Assembly: GCF_015353075.1 (NCBI RefSeq)
Contig: NZ_CP064187.1
Coordinates: 4,232,728 to 4,296,727, forward strand
Origin: Rhizobium sp. 007
Lineage (GTDB): Bacteria > Pseudomonadota > Alphaproteobacteria > Rhizobiales > Rhizobiaceae
Reading direction: 5' to 3'
Length of the DNA: 64,000 nt
The notes under the pieces are model-generated. The model saw only the letters and a program-made list of their open reading frames with translations, ran no database searches and had not been told where the DNA came from. A program made the translations under genes and the position numbers. How positions within the stretch are numbered: position 1 is the stretch's first letter; the number at the start of each line of letters is the position of its first letter. Positions 55,827 through 64,000 of the stretch are shown here, in pieces.

Positions 55827-57205
55827 GCAGCTTCTCCGGAAATGATCTGGCGCGGCCAAGGGCGGACGAATTTTCCCGTGCCGGGCTCTGCAAGCACCTT
55901 CGTGCCATCGGTTATCTGGCTGCCGCGCAGATATACCGCCGAAATCGTCCATGGCAGACGGATGCCGTCATAGGGGCTCCAGCCGACGACATTGTTGCCG
56001 TTCGCGGCAGCATCATAGACGGTTTCGCGCGGTTCAAGCACGACGATGTCGGCATCCTTGCCGGGCGTCAGCGCGCCCTTGATGTGGTCGAGGCGGAAAT
56101 GTTTCGCCGGATTTTCCGCCATCAGCTTCGCAGCCCATGTGAGCGGGATGCCTCGTTCGAGCGCTCCCTTGACGAACAACGGCACCATGACCTCGAGCCC
56201 GGGCACCCCGGATGCATTTGCCAGCATATCCGGATTGGTCTTGCGATTTTCCGACCAGCTCACATGATCGGTCGAAACCAGCCAGACGTTGCCTTCCGCC
56301 ACTTTCCGCCACAGCGTTTCCACCTCGGCGCGCGGCCGGATGGGCGGATTGATCTTTGCTTTGCCGCCGAGGCGCCGCACATCGTTTTCCTCGTCAAGCG
56401 TCAGGTAGTGAATGCAGCATTCGACCGTCGCCTCGAACCCGTCGCGGCGATAGGCGCGCGCGATGTCGTAGCCGCGGCCGAGCGAGCAATGAACAACATG
56501 CGCCGGGCAGCCTGTATGGGCCCCGGTCTCGAAGATCGTGTGCATGGCAAGCAGCTCTGTGATCGGCGGACGCGAGAGAGCGTGCGCGCGCCAGTCCGTC
56601 ACGCCGCTTGCCTTGACCTTCTCCATGTAGGTGCGCACTGCCTCGTCGTCTTCGTTGTGGACACCGGCCGTCAGCCCGGTCGGGGTGATTGCCGCAAAGC
56701 ATTCGTCGAGAAGGGCGGGCGGGATGCGCGGGAAACGCTTCGGATCGGTCCCGAAGGTCGAGAATTTGAAGGCGGCAACGCCGGCATCCGCCATTTCGCG
56801 GATTCGGGCCGCACCTTCTTGCGGATTGACCGTGCCGTAGAGCGCGAAATCGACGCGCGCCTGAGGGCTCGCGTGATCGATCTTCTTCTTTACCGCTTCG
56901 GCCGAGCAGACGAGATTGCCTTCGTCATAGGGCATGTCGACGATCGTCGTTACGCCGCCAGCCGCCGCAGAACGCGTCGACCAGATGAAGTCCTCCTGAT
57001 CCTTCTGGGAGAGCGAATGCACTTGCGCATCGATCGCACCCGGCAGGACCAGCGCCTTGCCGAGCAGATGCCGCTCCCTGGCCGCAGGCGGCACGCCGAT
57101 GCCGACCTCGGCGATCTTGCCGTTGCGGGCTGCAACATAACCCTCTTGGAGGATGCGCTCCGGCAGCACGACGGTACCCTGCAAAACGAGGTCGAAATCA
57201 GCCAT
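55823..57205 (-). CDS. Hydantoinase/dihydroorotase-type cyclic amidohydrolase
   Basis: A 460-residue TIM-barrel amidohydrolase. The usual DxHxH metal motif reads DAQVH (59-63), so the first His is Gln61. The bridging Lys (GVAAFKFSTFG), His in HVVHCSLGRG and Asp in VSTDHVSW are kept, as are PKTNPDMLANASG-type loop segments. Predicted to open the hydantoin-5-propionate ring to N-carbamoylglutamate. The lost His is notable and should be set against close homologues. Overlaps the carbamoylase gene by 4 bases. Confidence 0.85.
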   Translation of the reverse strand: MADFDLVLQGTVVLPERILQEGYVAARNGKIAEVGIGVPPAARERHLLGKALVLPGAIDAQVHSLSQKDQEDFIWSTRSAAAGGVTTIVDMPYDEGNLVCSAEAVKKKIDHASPQARVDFALYGTVNPQEGAARIREMADAGVAAFKFSTFGTDPKRFPRIPPALLDECFAAITPTGLTAGVHNEDDEAVRTYMEKVKASGVTDWRAHALSRPPITELLAMHTIFETGAHTGCPAHVVHCSLGRGYDIARAYRRDGFEATVECCIHYLTLDEENDVRRLGGKAKINPPIRPRAEVETLWRKVAEGNVWLVSTDHVSWSENRKTNPDMLANASGVPGLEVMVPLFVKGALERGIPLTWAAKLMAENPAKHFRLDHIKGALTPGKDADIVVLEPRETVYDAAANGNNVVGWSPYDGIRLPWTISAVYLRGSQITDGTKVLAEPGTGKFVRPWPRQIISGEAA

Positions 57206-57232
57206 GCTGTTCCTCCGTATCCGTTCAAAAGC

Positions 57233-58816
57233 TCAGATGACGAGAGCGTCCTGCGTCAGTCTCCGTTCGATGCGCTCGAGCGAGCCGAGCGCGAAGAAGT
57301 CGTCGAATGCGGCGATCGGCACCTGCTCGATCAGCTTCGAAGCGAATTCGTCGGATCCGAGTTCTTCCTCAATCGCTTCAACCTCGGCCGAAAGCGGCCG
57401 GTCTACGGTGTAGAAATCGGCGTGCTTGCGCACGACATCGTAGATCATGCCCGCAACGCCCTCCGGCCGGTCGCCGAGAATGTCGGCCGCCTGTGCTGCC
57501 AGCAGAGCCTCGAGTGCAGCAAGACGCTTCAGCGCCTGCATCTGCCGCTCGAAGCGCTCTATGACCAGCGGCAGGAAAGCCGCTTCGTCCTCAAGCCCCG
57601 CCGCAACCACCAGCGACTGGGCGGATACCGGGTTGGACATGGAAAGCACGCGTGAAAAGATCTCGCCGGCAAGCTTGATGATCGGGCCGAAACCAGTTGC
57701 GATTCGGCCTGGTGGCACGAGGTTCACCGGTAGGTCGCGCCGCTGTCCGTTGCCGAGCAAGACACAGCGGTTGAACGCGTTGCGCGCCGCATGCGCCATG
57801 CACAGTGCCGCCGATTCCAGCAGGATCGTCACATCGAGGGGCAGCGAACCGCCGGACGTCATCACCCGGCCCTCGACCACAACCGGGTTGTCGTCAGAGC
57901 GGCCGGTGGCAGCAAGGATCTTGTGACCGGTCGAGAGCAGGTTCTCGATCACGGCGCCGAAGACCTGCGCGATCATGCGAAGGCTGAGCGGATCCTGCAC
58001 GTGGGTCGCGACCGGCCATTCCCAGGCGTCCGAGGCATTGCATAGCCACGAGCCGATCAGGGCTTCCCGCGGGGTACCGACATGGCGCACTGCCCGCCAG
58101 GGGTCGCGGGAAGCGCCAAGCGCGCCGGCCGCCATCATACCGGTTGCGAGCAGAACGCGGATAGAAGCCGCCGCATTGCGCGTTGCCTCGGCGGCGGCTG
58201 CAAAGCTCACGGCATTGATGCTGAGCGAAGCGAGGCTGTCGCGGGGCGCCATGGTGACCGGTTCCAGCCCCGCTGCCCTGAAGGCATCGGCCGCTTGCAT
58301 GCGCTTGCCGCGATAGACGGCTTCGCCGACGCCGGTCAGAACCGCACCGATCTGTCCCATAAGGCCGATATCGGCGCAACCGATCGAGCCCGTGCGCCGC
58401 ACGAGCGGGATGAGGTCGGCCCTGAGCAGCCGCAGATAGGTTTCTATGAGTTCCGGCGTACACCCGACCTGGCCCGTCAGCGCAGTATTGACGCGGATGG
58501 CCATGGCATTTCGCACGACAGCGCTGGAAAATGGTGTGCCGGTGCCGAAGTGATGGGCCCGCACGAGGCCGAGGTTGAAGGTGTCGAGTTCCTCCGCCGA
58601 CCATTCGACATCCTTCATCGCGCCGACTCCGGTAGTGGAACCGTAAACGGGAATGCCAGCCTGGATCGCTTCTTCGACGACGGAACGTGCGATCTCCACG
58701 CGTGCCATGCCTGTCGCCGAAGCAGAAAGCGCCACCCTGCCGGAGCCTATCCTCACCATCTCGGCAAAGCCGAATGGTTGGCCGGAAAGTTCGATGCCGG
58801 GGCGTTCATGCTTCAT
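57233..58816 (-). CDS. MIO-less aromatic amino-acid lyase homologue, probable ergothionase
   Basis: A 527-residue member of the histidine/phenylalanine ammonia-lyase superfamily. Catalytic-region Tyr58 is present (VYGSTTGVGAMKD), and VQDPLSLRMIAQVFG and DDNPVV match family blocks. Where active ammonia-lyases have Ala-Ser-Gly to form the MIO electrophile, this protein has GSIGCADIGLM, so MIO cannot form. Known ergothionases are MIO-less relatives of this fold and eliminate trimethylamine from ergothioneine to give thiourocanate. First gene of the operon; context supports that substrate, which remains to be shown. Confidence 0.8.
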   Translation of the reverse strand: MKHERPGIELSGQPFGFAEMVRIGSGRVALSASATGMARVEIARSVVEEAIQAGIPVYGSTTGVGAMKDVEWSAEELDTFNLGLVRAHHFGTGTPFSSAVVRNAMAIRVNTALTGQVGCTPELIETYLRLLRADLIPLVRRTGSIGCADIGLMGQIGAVLTGVGEAVYRGKRMQAADAFRAAGLEPVTMAPRDSLASLSINAVSFAAAAEATRNAAASIRVLLATGMMAAGALGASRDPWRAVRHVGTPREALIGSWLCNASDAWEWPVATHVQDPLSLRMIAQVFGAVIENLLSTGHKILAATGRSDDNPVVVEGRVMTSGGSLPLDVTILLESAALCMAHAARNAFNRCVLLGNGQRRDLPVNLVPPGRIATGFGPIIKLAGEIFSRVLSMSNPVSAQSLVVAAGLEDEAAFLPLVIERFERQMQALKRLAALEALLAAQAADILGDRPEGVAGMIYDVVRKHADFYTVDRPLSAEVEAIEEELGSDEFASKLIEQVPIAAFDDFFALGSLERIERRLTQDALVI

Positions 58817-58911
58817 CTGCAGGTCTCCTTGAATGCGAGACTAAGCGAGCACTGCGCATTATGAGATATCCCAAATGCCGAACACAGCATGTAATTGTTT
58901 GTGTCTGAGCC

Positions 58912-60486
58912 TCAGCTCAGCATCCAGGCTATATAGAGAAGCGTCAACGCGATAATCGAGAGCGCCAGGCGGCCGGACCGGCTGTAGCGGGCCTCGGATT
59001 TGCCGATCGCGTCTGCCGTTTCGGCGTCAAAGCGCAGTCCATGCTCGCTCATATGCAGCAGCTGATGATGGAATTTCTCGGTCTGGGCAGCGATTTCCGG
59101 AACGGCTTCCGCAAGCTTCACGGCAGCCTTCAGTCCATCTTTGAGGTCGGTGACGACCCGCTTCGGACCGAGATTGTTGCGGATCCAGTCGCCGACGACG
59201 GGCTCCGATGCCTTCCACATGTTGAAACGCGGGTTCAGCATGCGCGATACGCCTTCGACGACCACCATGGTCTTCTGCAGCATGACCAGTTCGGGCCGGG
59301 TCTGCATGTCGAAAAGTTCCGTCACCTCGAAGAGCAGCGTCAACAGCTTGCCCATCGAGATCGTTTCAGCAGGCTGGCCGTGGATCGGCTCGCCGATCGC
59401 CCGGATTGCCTGCGCGAAACTTTCAACATTGTGATGGCCTGGCACATAGCCCGCCTCGAAATGGACCTCGGCAACACGCACGTAGTCGCGCGTAATGAAG
59501 CCATAGAGGATCTCGGCGAGGAAGCGTCGTTCCTTCTTTCCGAGTCGGCCGACGATGCCCATGTCGACGGCGACGATCATGCCGCCTGAATCGACGAAGA
59601 GATTGCCGGGATGCATGTCGGCATGGAAGAAGCCGTCGCGCAGCGTGTGGCGCAGGAACGATTGGATGAGGACATCGGCAAGCGTGTTGAGATTGTGCCC
59701 GGCAGCGCGCAGCCCTTCGACATCGGACATCTTGACGCCGTCGATCCACTCCATGGTGATGACGTCGCGGCCGGTGCGTTCCCAATCCACCTTCGGAACG
59801 CGAAAGCCTGGATCCTGTTCCGTGTTTTCGGCGATCTCCGAAAGTGCAGCCGCCTCAAGCCGGAGGTCCATCTCGACTTTGGTCGACTGCTCGAGCGTTT
59901 TCGTTACTTCGACCGGCCTCAGCCGCCGGCTCGAGGGCATGAAGCGCTCCTGCATACCGGCGACGAGATACATTGCCTCGATGTCATGGGCGAAACGCTG
60001 CCGTACGCCGGGGCGCACCACCTTGACGGCGACCTTCCTGCGGCCATTGGGGGTATTCACCTCTGCAGGATGCACCTGCGCAATAGAGGCTGCGGCAATC
60101 GGATCGTCGAAAGTCGCATAAAGCTCTTCGATCGGGCGACCGAGCGAGCCTTCGATACTCGCCTTTGCCGCCGCAATCGGGAAGAAGGCCATCCGGTCCT
60201 GAAGCTGCGAGAGGTCGTCGGCGAATTCGACGCCGACGACGTCCGGCCTGGTCGCCAGAAACTGACCGATCTTCACATAGGAAGGTCCGAGCCGCTCGAC
60301 TGCCTGGGCCAGCCGATCGCTGCGTTTCTTGGCTTTTGCGCGGCTGCGCGCAAACAGGCCGACAAAGGATTTGGCAAGGCTCACGGAAGGCGGCAAGCCT
60401 TCCGAAGGCAGCGCCGAAACAACGCCCTCGCGCACCAGAATCCAGCCGACCCGCACGAGCCGAAGATATGCTCCGAAAGCACTCAT
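58912..60486 (-). CDS. ubiB: Ubiquinone biosynthesis protein UbiB (ABC1/COQ8-type kinase-like)
   Basis: A 524-residue protein kinase-like protein required for ubiquinone synthesis. Visible are the KxGQ motif in YVKIGQFLATRPDVV, the Ala-rich loop AAASIAQVHPAEV, the catalytic-loop region FFHADMHPGNLFVDSG and the metal-binding VDMGIVGRL. A C-terminal membrane segment (LALSIIALTLLYIAWML) anchors it. Follows ubiE by 5 bases in the same operon. Confidence 0.95.
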   Translation of the reverse strand: MSAFGAYLRLVRVGWILVREGVVSALPSEGLPPSVSLAKSFVGLFARSRAKAKKRSDRLAQAVERLGPSYVKIGQFLATRPDVVGVEFADDLSQLQDRMAFFPIAAAKASIEGSLGRPIEELYATFDDPIAAASIAQVHPAEVNTPNGRRKVAVKVVRPGVRQRFAHDIEAMYLVAGMQERFMPSSRRLRPVEVTKTLEQSTKVEMDLRLEAAALSEIAENTEQDPGFRVPKVDWERTGRDVITMEWIDGVKMSDVEGLRAAGHNLNTLADVLIQSFLRHTLRDGFFHADMHPGNLFVDSGGMIVAVDMGIVGRLGKKERRFLAEILYGFITRDYVRVAEVHFEAGYVPGHHNVESFAQAIRAIGEPIHGQPAETISMGKLLTLLFEVTELFDMQTRPELVMLQKTMVVVEGVSRMLNPRFNMWKASEPVVGDWIRNNLGPKRVVTDLKDGLKAAVKLAEAVPEIAAQTEKFHHQLLHMSEHGLRFDAETADAIGKSEARYSRSGRLALSIIALTLLYIAWMLS

Positions 60487-60491
60487 TTAGA

Positions 60492-61268
60492 TCAAAGCTT
60501 CCAGCCCGAGTGCAGGGCCGCGATGCCGCCGGTGTAGCTGGTGTAGGTCACGCGCGAAAAGCCGGCCTTACGGATCATTTCCGAAAAATTTTCCTGGTTC
60601 GGGAACTTGCGGATGGATTCGACAAGATACTGATAGGGCTCGGCGTCGCCGGTTATCGCCTTGCCGAACCTCGGAATGGCATTGAAAGACCAGGCCTCGT
60701 AAACCTTGTCCAGAAGCGGCATGTCCACTTCCGAAAATTCCAACACGAGCAGCCGGCCGCCGCGCTTGAGCACGCGATAAGCTTGCGAGAGCGCCACGTC
60801 GATGTGCGGCACATTGCGGATGCCGAAGGCGATCGTGTAGGCATCGAAGGTGCCGGCCTCAAAGGGCAGGACCTCGGCATTGGCCTCGATGAAGGTGAGA
60901 TTGTCGGAGAGTCTCTTCTTGTCCGCCCGTTCGGCGCCGACGCCGAGCATGGAGCCGTTGATGTCGAGCACGGTCGCATGCGCCATGCGGTTCGATGCTT
61001 CGACGATACGGAAGGCAATATCGCCGGTGCCCCCCGCAACATCCAGCACCTTGTAGCCCGGTTCCTTGCGGGGATTAAGCGCCGCGACCATCGCATCCTT
61101 CCAGGCGCGGTGCATGCCCATCGACATCACATCGTTCATGATATCGTAGCGTCTGGCGACCTTATGGAAGACGTCGTTGACGAGACCCTGCTTCTCGCCA
61201 CTCGGCACCTCGCGGAAGCCGTAGGATGTTTCCATGCCGCCATTGGCGGAAGTACGGCTTTGTGACAT
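60492..61268 (-). CDS. ubiE: Demethylmenaquinone/2-polyprenyl-benzoquinol methyltransferase
   Basis: SAM-dependent C-methyltransferase of ubiquinone (and menaquinone) synthesis, 258 residues. The UbiE signatures are [35 protein letters not shown] (SAM binding) and [20 protein letters not shown]. First gene of the ubiE-ubiB operon, divergent from mutM. The N-terminal ~25 residues are variable, as in other rhizobia. Confidence 0.96.
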   Translation of the reverse strand: MSQSRTSANGGMETSYGFREVPSGEKQGLVNDVFHKVARRYDIMNDVMSMGMHRAWKDAMVAALNPRKEPGYKVLDVAGGTGDIAFRIVEASNRMAHATVLDINGSMLGVGAERADKKRLSDNLTFIEANAEVLPFEAGTFDAYTIAFGIRNVPHIDVALSQAYRVLKRGGRLLVLEFSEVDMPLLDKVYEAWSFNAIPRFGKAITGDAEPYQYLVESIRKFPNQENFSEMIRKAGFSRVTYTSYTGGIAALHSGWKL

Positions 61269-61419
61269 CGGACTACTCCGTTACTCGAAATCGGTACGGC
61301 GACCATAGCGAAAGGCCGCTTGAGACGCTATCTGTGGAGGCGGGTAATACCCGCGGCTTACTGGCGCTATAACCCACATCGTCCGCAGTTGAAACACGTT
61401 TAAATACAGATGGGTTAAG

Positions 61420-62310
61420 ATGCCGGAATTGCCAGAAGTCGAAACGGTGAAGCGTGGTCTTTCGCCCGCCATGGAGGGCGCGCGCATCGAGCGGCTGGAG
61501 CTTCGCCGCGGCGATCTGCGCTTTCCCTTTCCGGAAAATTTCGAAGACCAGGTTTCGGGCCGCACCATTATCGGGCTTGGCCGCCGCGCCAAATACCTGC
61601 TGATCGACCTCGACAGCGGCAAGACCATCATCTCCCATCTCGGCATGTCTGGCTCCTTCCGCATCGAGCAGGGGCCAGTCAGCCAAACGCCAGGCGATTT
61701 TCGCTGCGAGCGGTCGAAGGACGAGAAGCATGACCATGCGATTTTCCATCTGGAAGGCAAGGGTGGTGAGCGCCGCGTGATATATAATGATCCGCGCCGC
61801 TTCGGATTCATGGATATCGCCGATCGCTCAGAGCTTCAGAACAATCCCTTCCTTTTCGGCCTCGGGCCGGAGCCGACCGGCAACGAACTGAGTGCCACCC
61901 ATCTGGCAGAACGCTTTGCGGGAAAGGCACAGCCCCTGAAGGGCGCTCTTCTCGACCAGAAAAACGTTGCTGGTCTCGGCAATATATATGTGTGCGAGGC
62001 GCTCTGGCGCGCGCACCTGATGCCGGCACGCGCTGCGGGAACCCTGGTCACTAAAACCGGAAAGCCGAAGGAGCAGCTTAGTCTTCTCGTCGCGTCTATC
62101 CGCAGCGTCATCGCCGATGCGATCAAGGCCGGTGGCTCGTCACTTCGCGACCATATCCAGACCGACGGCTCGCTCGGCTATTTCCAGCATTCCTTCTCGG
62201 TCTATGACCGCGAAAGTCTGCCTTGCCGCACACCCGGTTGCGGCGGTACGGTCTCGCGCATCGTGCAGGCAGGGCGTTCCACCTTTTATTGCCCGGACTG
62301 CCAGAAATAG
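61420..62310 (+). CDS. mutM: Formamidopyrimidine-DNA glycosylase
   Basis: Bifunctional base-excision repair enzyme removing 8-oxoguanine and formamidopyrimidines. The 296-residue protein starts [13 protein letters not shown], with the catalytic Pro and Glu directly after Met, has the helix-two-turn-helix [18 protein letters not shown], and ends in a zinc finger with four Cys ([18 protein letters not shown]). Divergent from ubiE, with the enoyl-CoA hydratase gene 10 bases downstream. Confidence 0.97.
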   Translation: MPELPEVETVKRGLSPAMEGARIERLELRRGDLRFPFPENFEDQVSGRTIIGLGRRAKYLLIDLDSGKTIISHLGMSGSFRIEQGPVSQTPGDFRCERSKDEKHDHAIFHLEGKGGERRVIYNDPRRFGFMDIADRSELQNNPFLFGLGPEPTGNELSATHLAERFAGKAQPLKGALLDQKNVAGLGNIYVCEALWRAHLMPARAAGTLVTKTGKPKEQLSLLVASIRSVIADAIKAGGSSLRDHIQTDGSLGYFQHSFSVYDRESLPCRTPGCGGTVSRIVQAGRSTFYCPDCQK

Positions 62311-62320
62311 GGAGACAAAC

Positions 62321-63094
62321 ATGGCCTATGAAACGCTGATCGTCGAAACCCGCGGCAATGTCGGTCTGATTACGCTGAACCGGCCGCAGGCACTGAACGC
62401 GCTGAATTCCACGGTACTGAAGGAATTGAAGCAGGCCTTTGCAGATTTCCACGACAACGAGGCGATCGGTGCAATCGTTCTGACCGGGTCCGAACGCGCT
62501 TTTGCAGCCGGCGCCGATATCAAGGAAATGCAGCCGCTGCAGTTTGCCGATATGTACAAGGCCGAATTCATCAGTGGCTGGGACGAGATTGCCAAGGCCC
62601 GCAAGCCGGTGATCGCTGCCGTCAGCGGCTTCGCACTCGGGGGCGGCTGCGAATTGGCCATGATGTGCGACTTTATCATAGCGTCGGACACTGCAAAATT
62701 CGGTCAGCCTGAAATCACGCTCGGCGTCATCCCCGGCATGGGCGGCTCGCAGCGCTTGACGCGCATGGTAGGCAAGTCGAAGGCTATGGATATGGTGCTG
62801 ACCGGCCGGATGATGGATGCGGCGGAAGCCGAGCGTGCTGGGCTCGTTTCGCGCGTGGTCGCGCCCGAGCGGCTGCTCGACGAAGCGCTGGCGGCGGCCG
62901 ACAAGATTGCGTCGCTGTCGCAGCCTTCGGTGCTGATGGCCAAGGAGGCGGTCAATCGCGCGCTGGAAACCACGCTGGAGGAGGGCCTGCGTTTCGAGCG
63001 TCGTCTGTTCCACAGCCTTTTCGCAACGGAAGATCAGAAGGAAGGCATGGCGGCCTTCATCGAGAAACGCAAACCGGCCTTTAAACACCGCTGA
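62321..63094 (+). CDS. Enoyl-CoA hydratase
   Basis: Crotonase-fold hydratase of 257 residues for beta-oxidation of fatty acyl-CoAs. The oxyanion hole residues are in [11 protein letters not shown] and [16 protein letters not shown] (Gly), with the catalytic Glu pair in [21 protein letters not shown] 62321 follows GGGAGAC and lies 10 bases after mutM, suggesting co-transcription; an overlapping longer frame into mutM is not likely. Confidence 0.95.
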   Translation: MAYETLIVETRGNVGLITLNRPQALNALNSTVLKELKQAFADFHDNEAIGAIVLTGSERAFAAGADIKEMQPLQFADMYKAEFISGWDEIAKARKPVIAAVSGFALGGGCELAMMCDFIIASDTAKFGQPEITLGVIPGMGGSQRLTRMVGKSKAMDMVLTGRMMDAAEAERAGLVSRVVAPERLLDEALAAADKIASLSQPSVLMAKEAVNRALETTLEEGLRFERRLFHSLFATEDQKEGMAAFIEKRKPAFKHR

Positions 63095-63138
63095 TCTTCA
63101 TTCCACGGACAAAGGCGGCGTTTCCTTGAAAATGCGCG

Positions 63139-63167
63139 TTGACGCGGGCCGGCTTTAGAGTTATATG
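63139..63167 (+). promoter_or_regulatory. Probable sigma-70 promoter of rpsT
   Basis: TTGACG (63139-63144), a 17-base spacer and TATATG (63162-63167) match the rhizobial consensus CTTGAC-N17-CTATAT closely. It lies about 120 bases ahead of the rpsT ATG, leaving a 5' leader of about that length. Confidence 0.65.
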
Positions 63168-63287
63168 CCCGCCCACGGTTCGGGAAGCCGATCAGGTTTT
63201 CCGTTTATGCTCCCGCATTGCTGAAAGTTGTGGCCGCAGGGCCCGCGGTGATGGCGGAGTTTGTTCGAATTCTTGAGAGAGGCATCC

Positions 63288-63566
63288 ATGGCCAATACAA
63301 CTTCGGCGAAAAAAGCGACCCGCAAGATCGCCCGCCGTACCGACGTCAACAAGGCTCGTCGCTCGCGCGTTCGCACTTTCGTTCGCCAGGTCGAAGAGGC
63401 ACTTGCAGCTGGTGATGCTGCCAAGGCAAAGGAAGCCTTCCTCGCAGCGCAGCCGGAACTCGCGCGCGCTGCAAGCAAGGGCGTCGTCCACGCCAACACG
63501 GCATCCCGCAAGGTCTCGCGGCTCGCTGCCCGTGTGAAGGCTCTGTCGGCGACTGCGACCGCATAA
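63288..63566 (+). CDS. rpsT: 30S ribosomal protein S20
   Basis: Small-subunit protein binding 16S rRNA, 92 residues. [20 protein letters not shown] is the standard N-terminus, followed by [15 protein letters not shown] and the C-terminal [24 protein letters not shown] 63288 is used; GAGAGAGG is 7 bases upstream. Followed by a strong terminator, then the dnaA-proximal region. Confidence 0.97.
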   Translation: MANTTSAKKATRKIARRTDVNKARRSRVRTFVRQVEEALAAGDAAKAKEAFLAAQPELARAASKGVVHANTASRKVSRLAARVKALSATATA

Positions 63567-63596
63567 TCTTTCGTTAACAAATTGATCGTTATGATT

Positions 63597-63622
63597 AGCC
63601 CGGTAATCAAGCCGGGCTTTTT
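63597..63622 (+). terminator. Intrinsic terminator of rpsT
   Basis: AGCCCGG (63597-63603), loop TAATCAAG, CCGGGCT (63612-63618), continuing into TTTTT. Classic 7-bp GC-rich stem with U-tract, 30 bases after the rpsT stop. Confidence 0.9.
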
Positions 63623-63623
63623 C

Positions 63624-64000
63624 GATTCCGACGATCATCTCCGGATTGGTTAATTTGGCGACTGTTTCGTGTCACTGGGGTGACATGAAAAAGTGTTTAA
63701 AATCAAATAGTTGCGCAAGGATGTTTCAAGCTTGGGCGACTCTTCTGCGTTCCGGCAGGCTTAGTTGTGAGTCAAGCGGATTTTTATTTTTTTTCTTTCA
63801 ATGCGTGTCCAAAATACCCACTTCGGGAATCTCCTTGATTCTCCTGCGATTCTTTTTTGACATTGGCGTGACGCCCAAAAACGGGCTCCGGAGTCAATGG
63901 TCGCTTCTTAATTTTGCGTAAAATTCATCATTGATCTCGGCAACCGATCCTGCCTAAATGACTTCCAGCAAAGGGCGCGGACATCACCTGCAAAGGCTCA
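63624..64000. other. Non-coding region with clustered GANTC sites, presumed upstream of dnaA
   Basis: About 375 bases without a supported gene, richer in AT than the rest (a T-rich run near 63781-63797). It contains seven GANTC sites, the CcrM methylation target, at 63624, 63738, 63769, 63827, 63837, 63848 and 63891, and a TGTCAC-TGGG-GTGACA dyad at 63670-63685. Rhizobial gene order puts dnaA immediately after rpsT, so this should hold its promoter. A possible 91-codon frame (63646-63921) has no family match and no ribosome-binding site. Confidence 0.65.
63670..63685. promoter_or_regulatory. Short dyad in the presumed dnaA control region
   Basis: TGTCAC-TGGG-GTGACA is a perfect 6-bp inverted repeat with a 4-base centre. 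It may be a regulator-binding site for the downstream gene; no partner can be named from this window. Confidence 0.35.

Noticed and set aside
56084..57655. A 523-codon plus-strand open frame
   Set aside because: It is antisense to the hydantoinase and lyase genes, both with clear family motifs. Its translation is Arg/His-rich without any domain, which is typical of shadow frames in GC-rich DNA.
63646..63921. A 91-codon frame in the region after rpsT
   Set aside because: Low-complexity Phe/Leu-rich translation of AT-rich DNA with no ribosome-binding site; better explained as the dnaA control region.
63624..64000. Chromosomal replication origin
   Set aside because: No cluster of DnaA boxes (TTATCCACA-like) is visible, and in Rhizobiales the origin is usually placed near hemE instead of dnaA. 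The GANTC cluster alone is not evidence of an origin.

Overview
The window reads as a stretch of a rhizobial (Alphaproteobacteria, Rhizobium/Agrobacterium-type) main chromosome. Coding is dense and GC-rich. Pointers to this group are a phospholipid N-methyltransferase of the PmtA type, the divergent choline-sulfatase/LysR pair, a lone dnaN, and the order ubiB-ubiE / mutM-enoyl-CoA hydratase-rpsT. In rhizobia that order normally runs into dnaA, so dnaA probably begins just past the right edge. Most genes are housekeeping genes in short minus-strand operons. No complete tRNA, rRNA, CRISPR array, insertion sequence or plasmid replication gene is visible.

Layout. 1-1.8 kb is a scar region: a LysR gene whose C-terminus runs into an antisense, frameshifted HNH-nuclease remnant, then the 3' half of a tRNA-Leu(CAA). 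1.8-4.6 kb: guaA, an MTA/SAH nucleosidase and a hotdog thioesterase. 4.7-9.8 kb: a periplasmic iron-type operon (imelysin, di-heme oxidoreductase, imelysin, DUF1513). 10-21 kb: rRNA methyltransferase, rlpA-like, epimerase, queG, GST, uppP, an NDUFA9-like reductase, pmtA-phosphatase-pyrF-DUF1330, dnaN. 21-25.3 kb: rsmI and gshB, with gene debris on both sides of gshB (an ABC-ATPase tail, a comM/yifB fragment) and two accessory genes (a cupin and a two-repeat hypothetical protein). 25.3-36.2 kb: cysK, a frameshifted lysE, isochorismatase-type hydrolase, transporter/Lrp pairs, dut, prfC, RidA/Lrp, threonine dehydratase/ArsR, LysR/GST. 36.2-43.1 kb: betC with a choX stump and its LysR regulator, otsBA, GFA protein, S10 peptidase. 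43.2-48.8 kb: an MFS/GntR operon under a 47-bp perfect palindrome, a 23-codon small ORF with its own terminator, a class II amidotransferase, coaBC and a LysR gene broken at a T7 run. 48.8-51.4 kb: LysR, MFS, VOC.

The most interesting segment is 51.4-58.8 kb, a six-gene minus-strand operon. It holds an aromatic amino-acid lyase homologue that lacks the MIO-forming Ala-Ser-Gly triad, a hydantoinase-type amidohydrolase, an M20 carbamoylase, a DUF917 protein, a TfoX-N protein and a urocanase homologue. Together these match the known five-step route for ergothioneine breakdown: trimethylamine elimination, thiourocanate hydration, desulfurisation, hydantoin ring opening and decarbamoylation to glutamate. 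The assignment is inferred from motifs and gene content.

58.9-64 kb carries ubiB, ubiE, mutM, an enoyl-CoA hydratase and rpsT. The last ~370 bases are a low-GC, non-coding stretch with seven GANTC (CcrM) sites in 272 bases, most likely the control region of dnaA.
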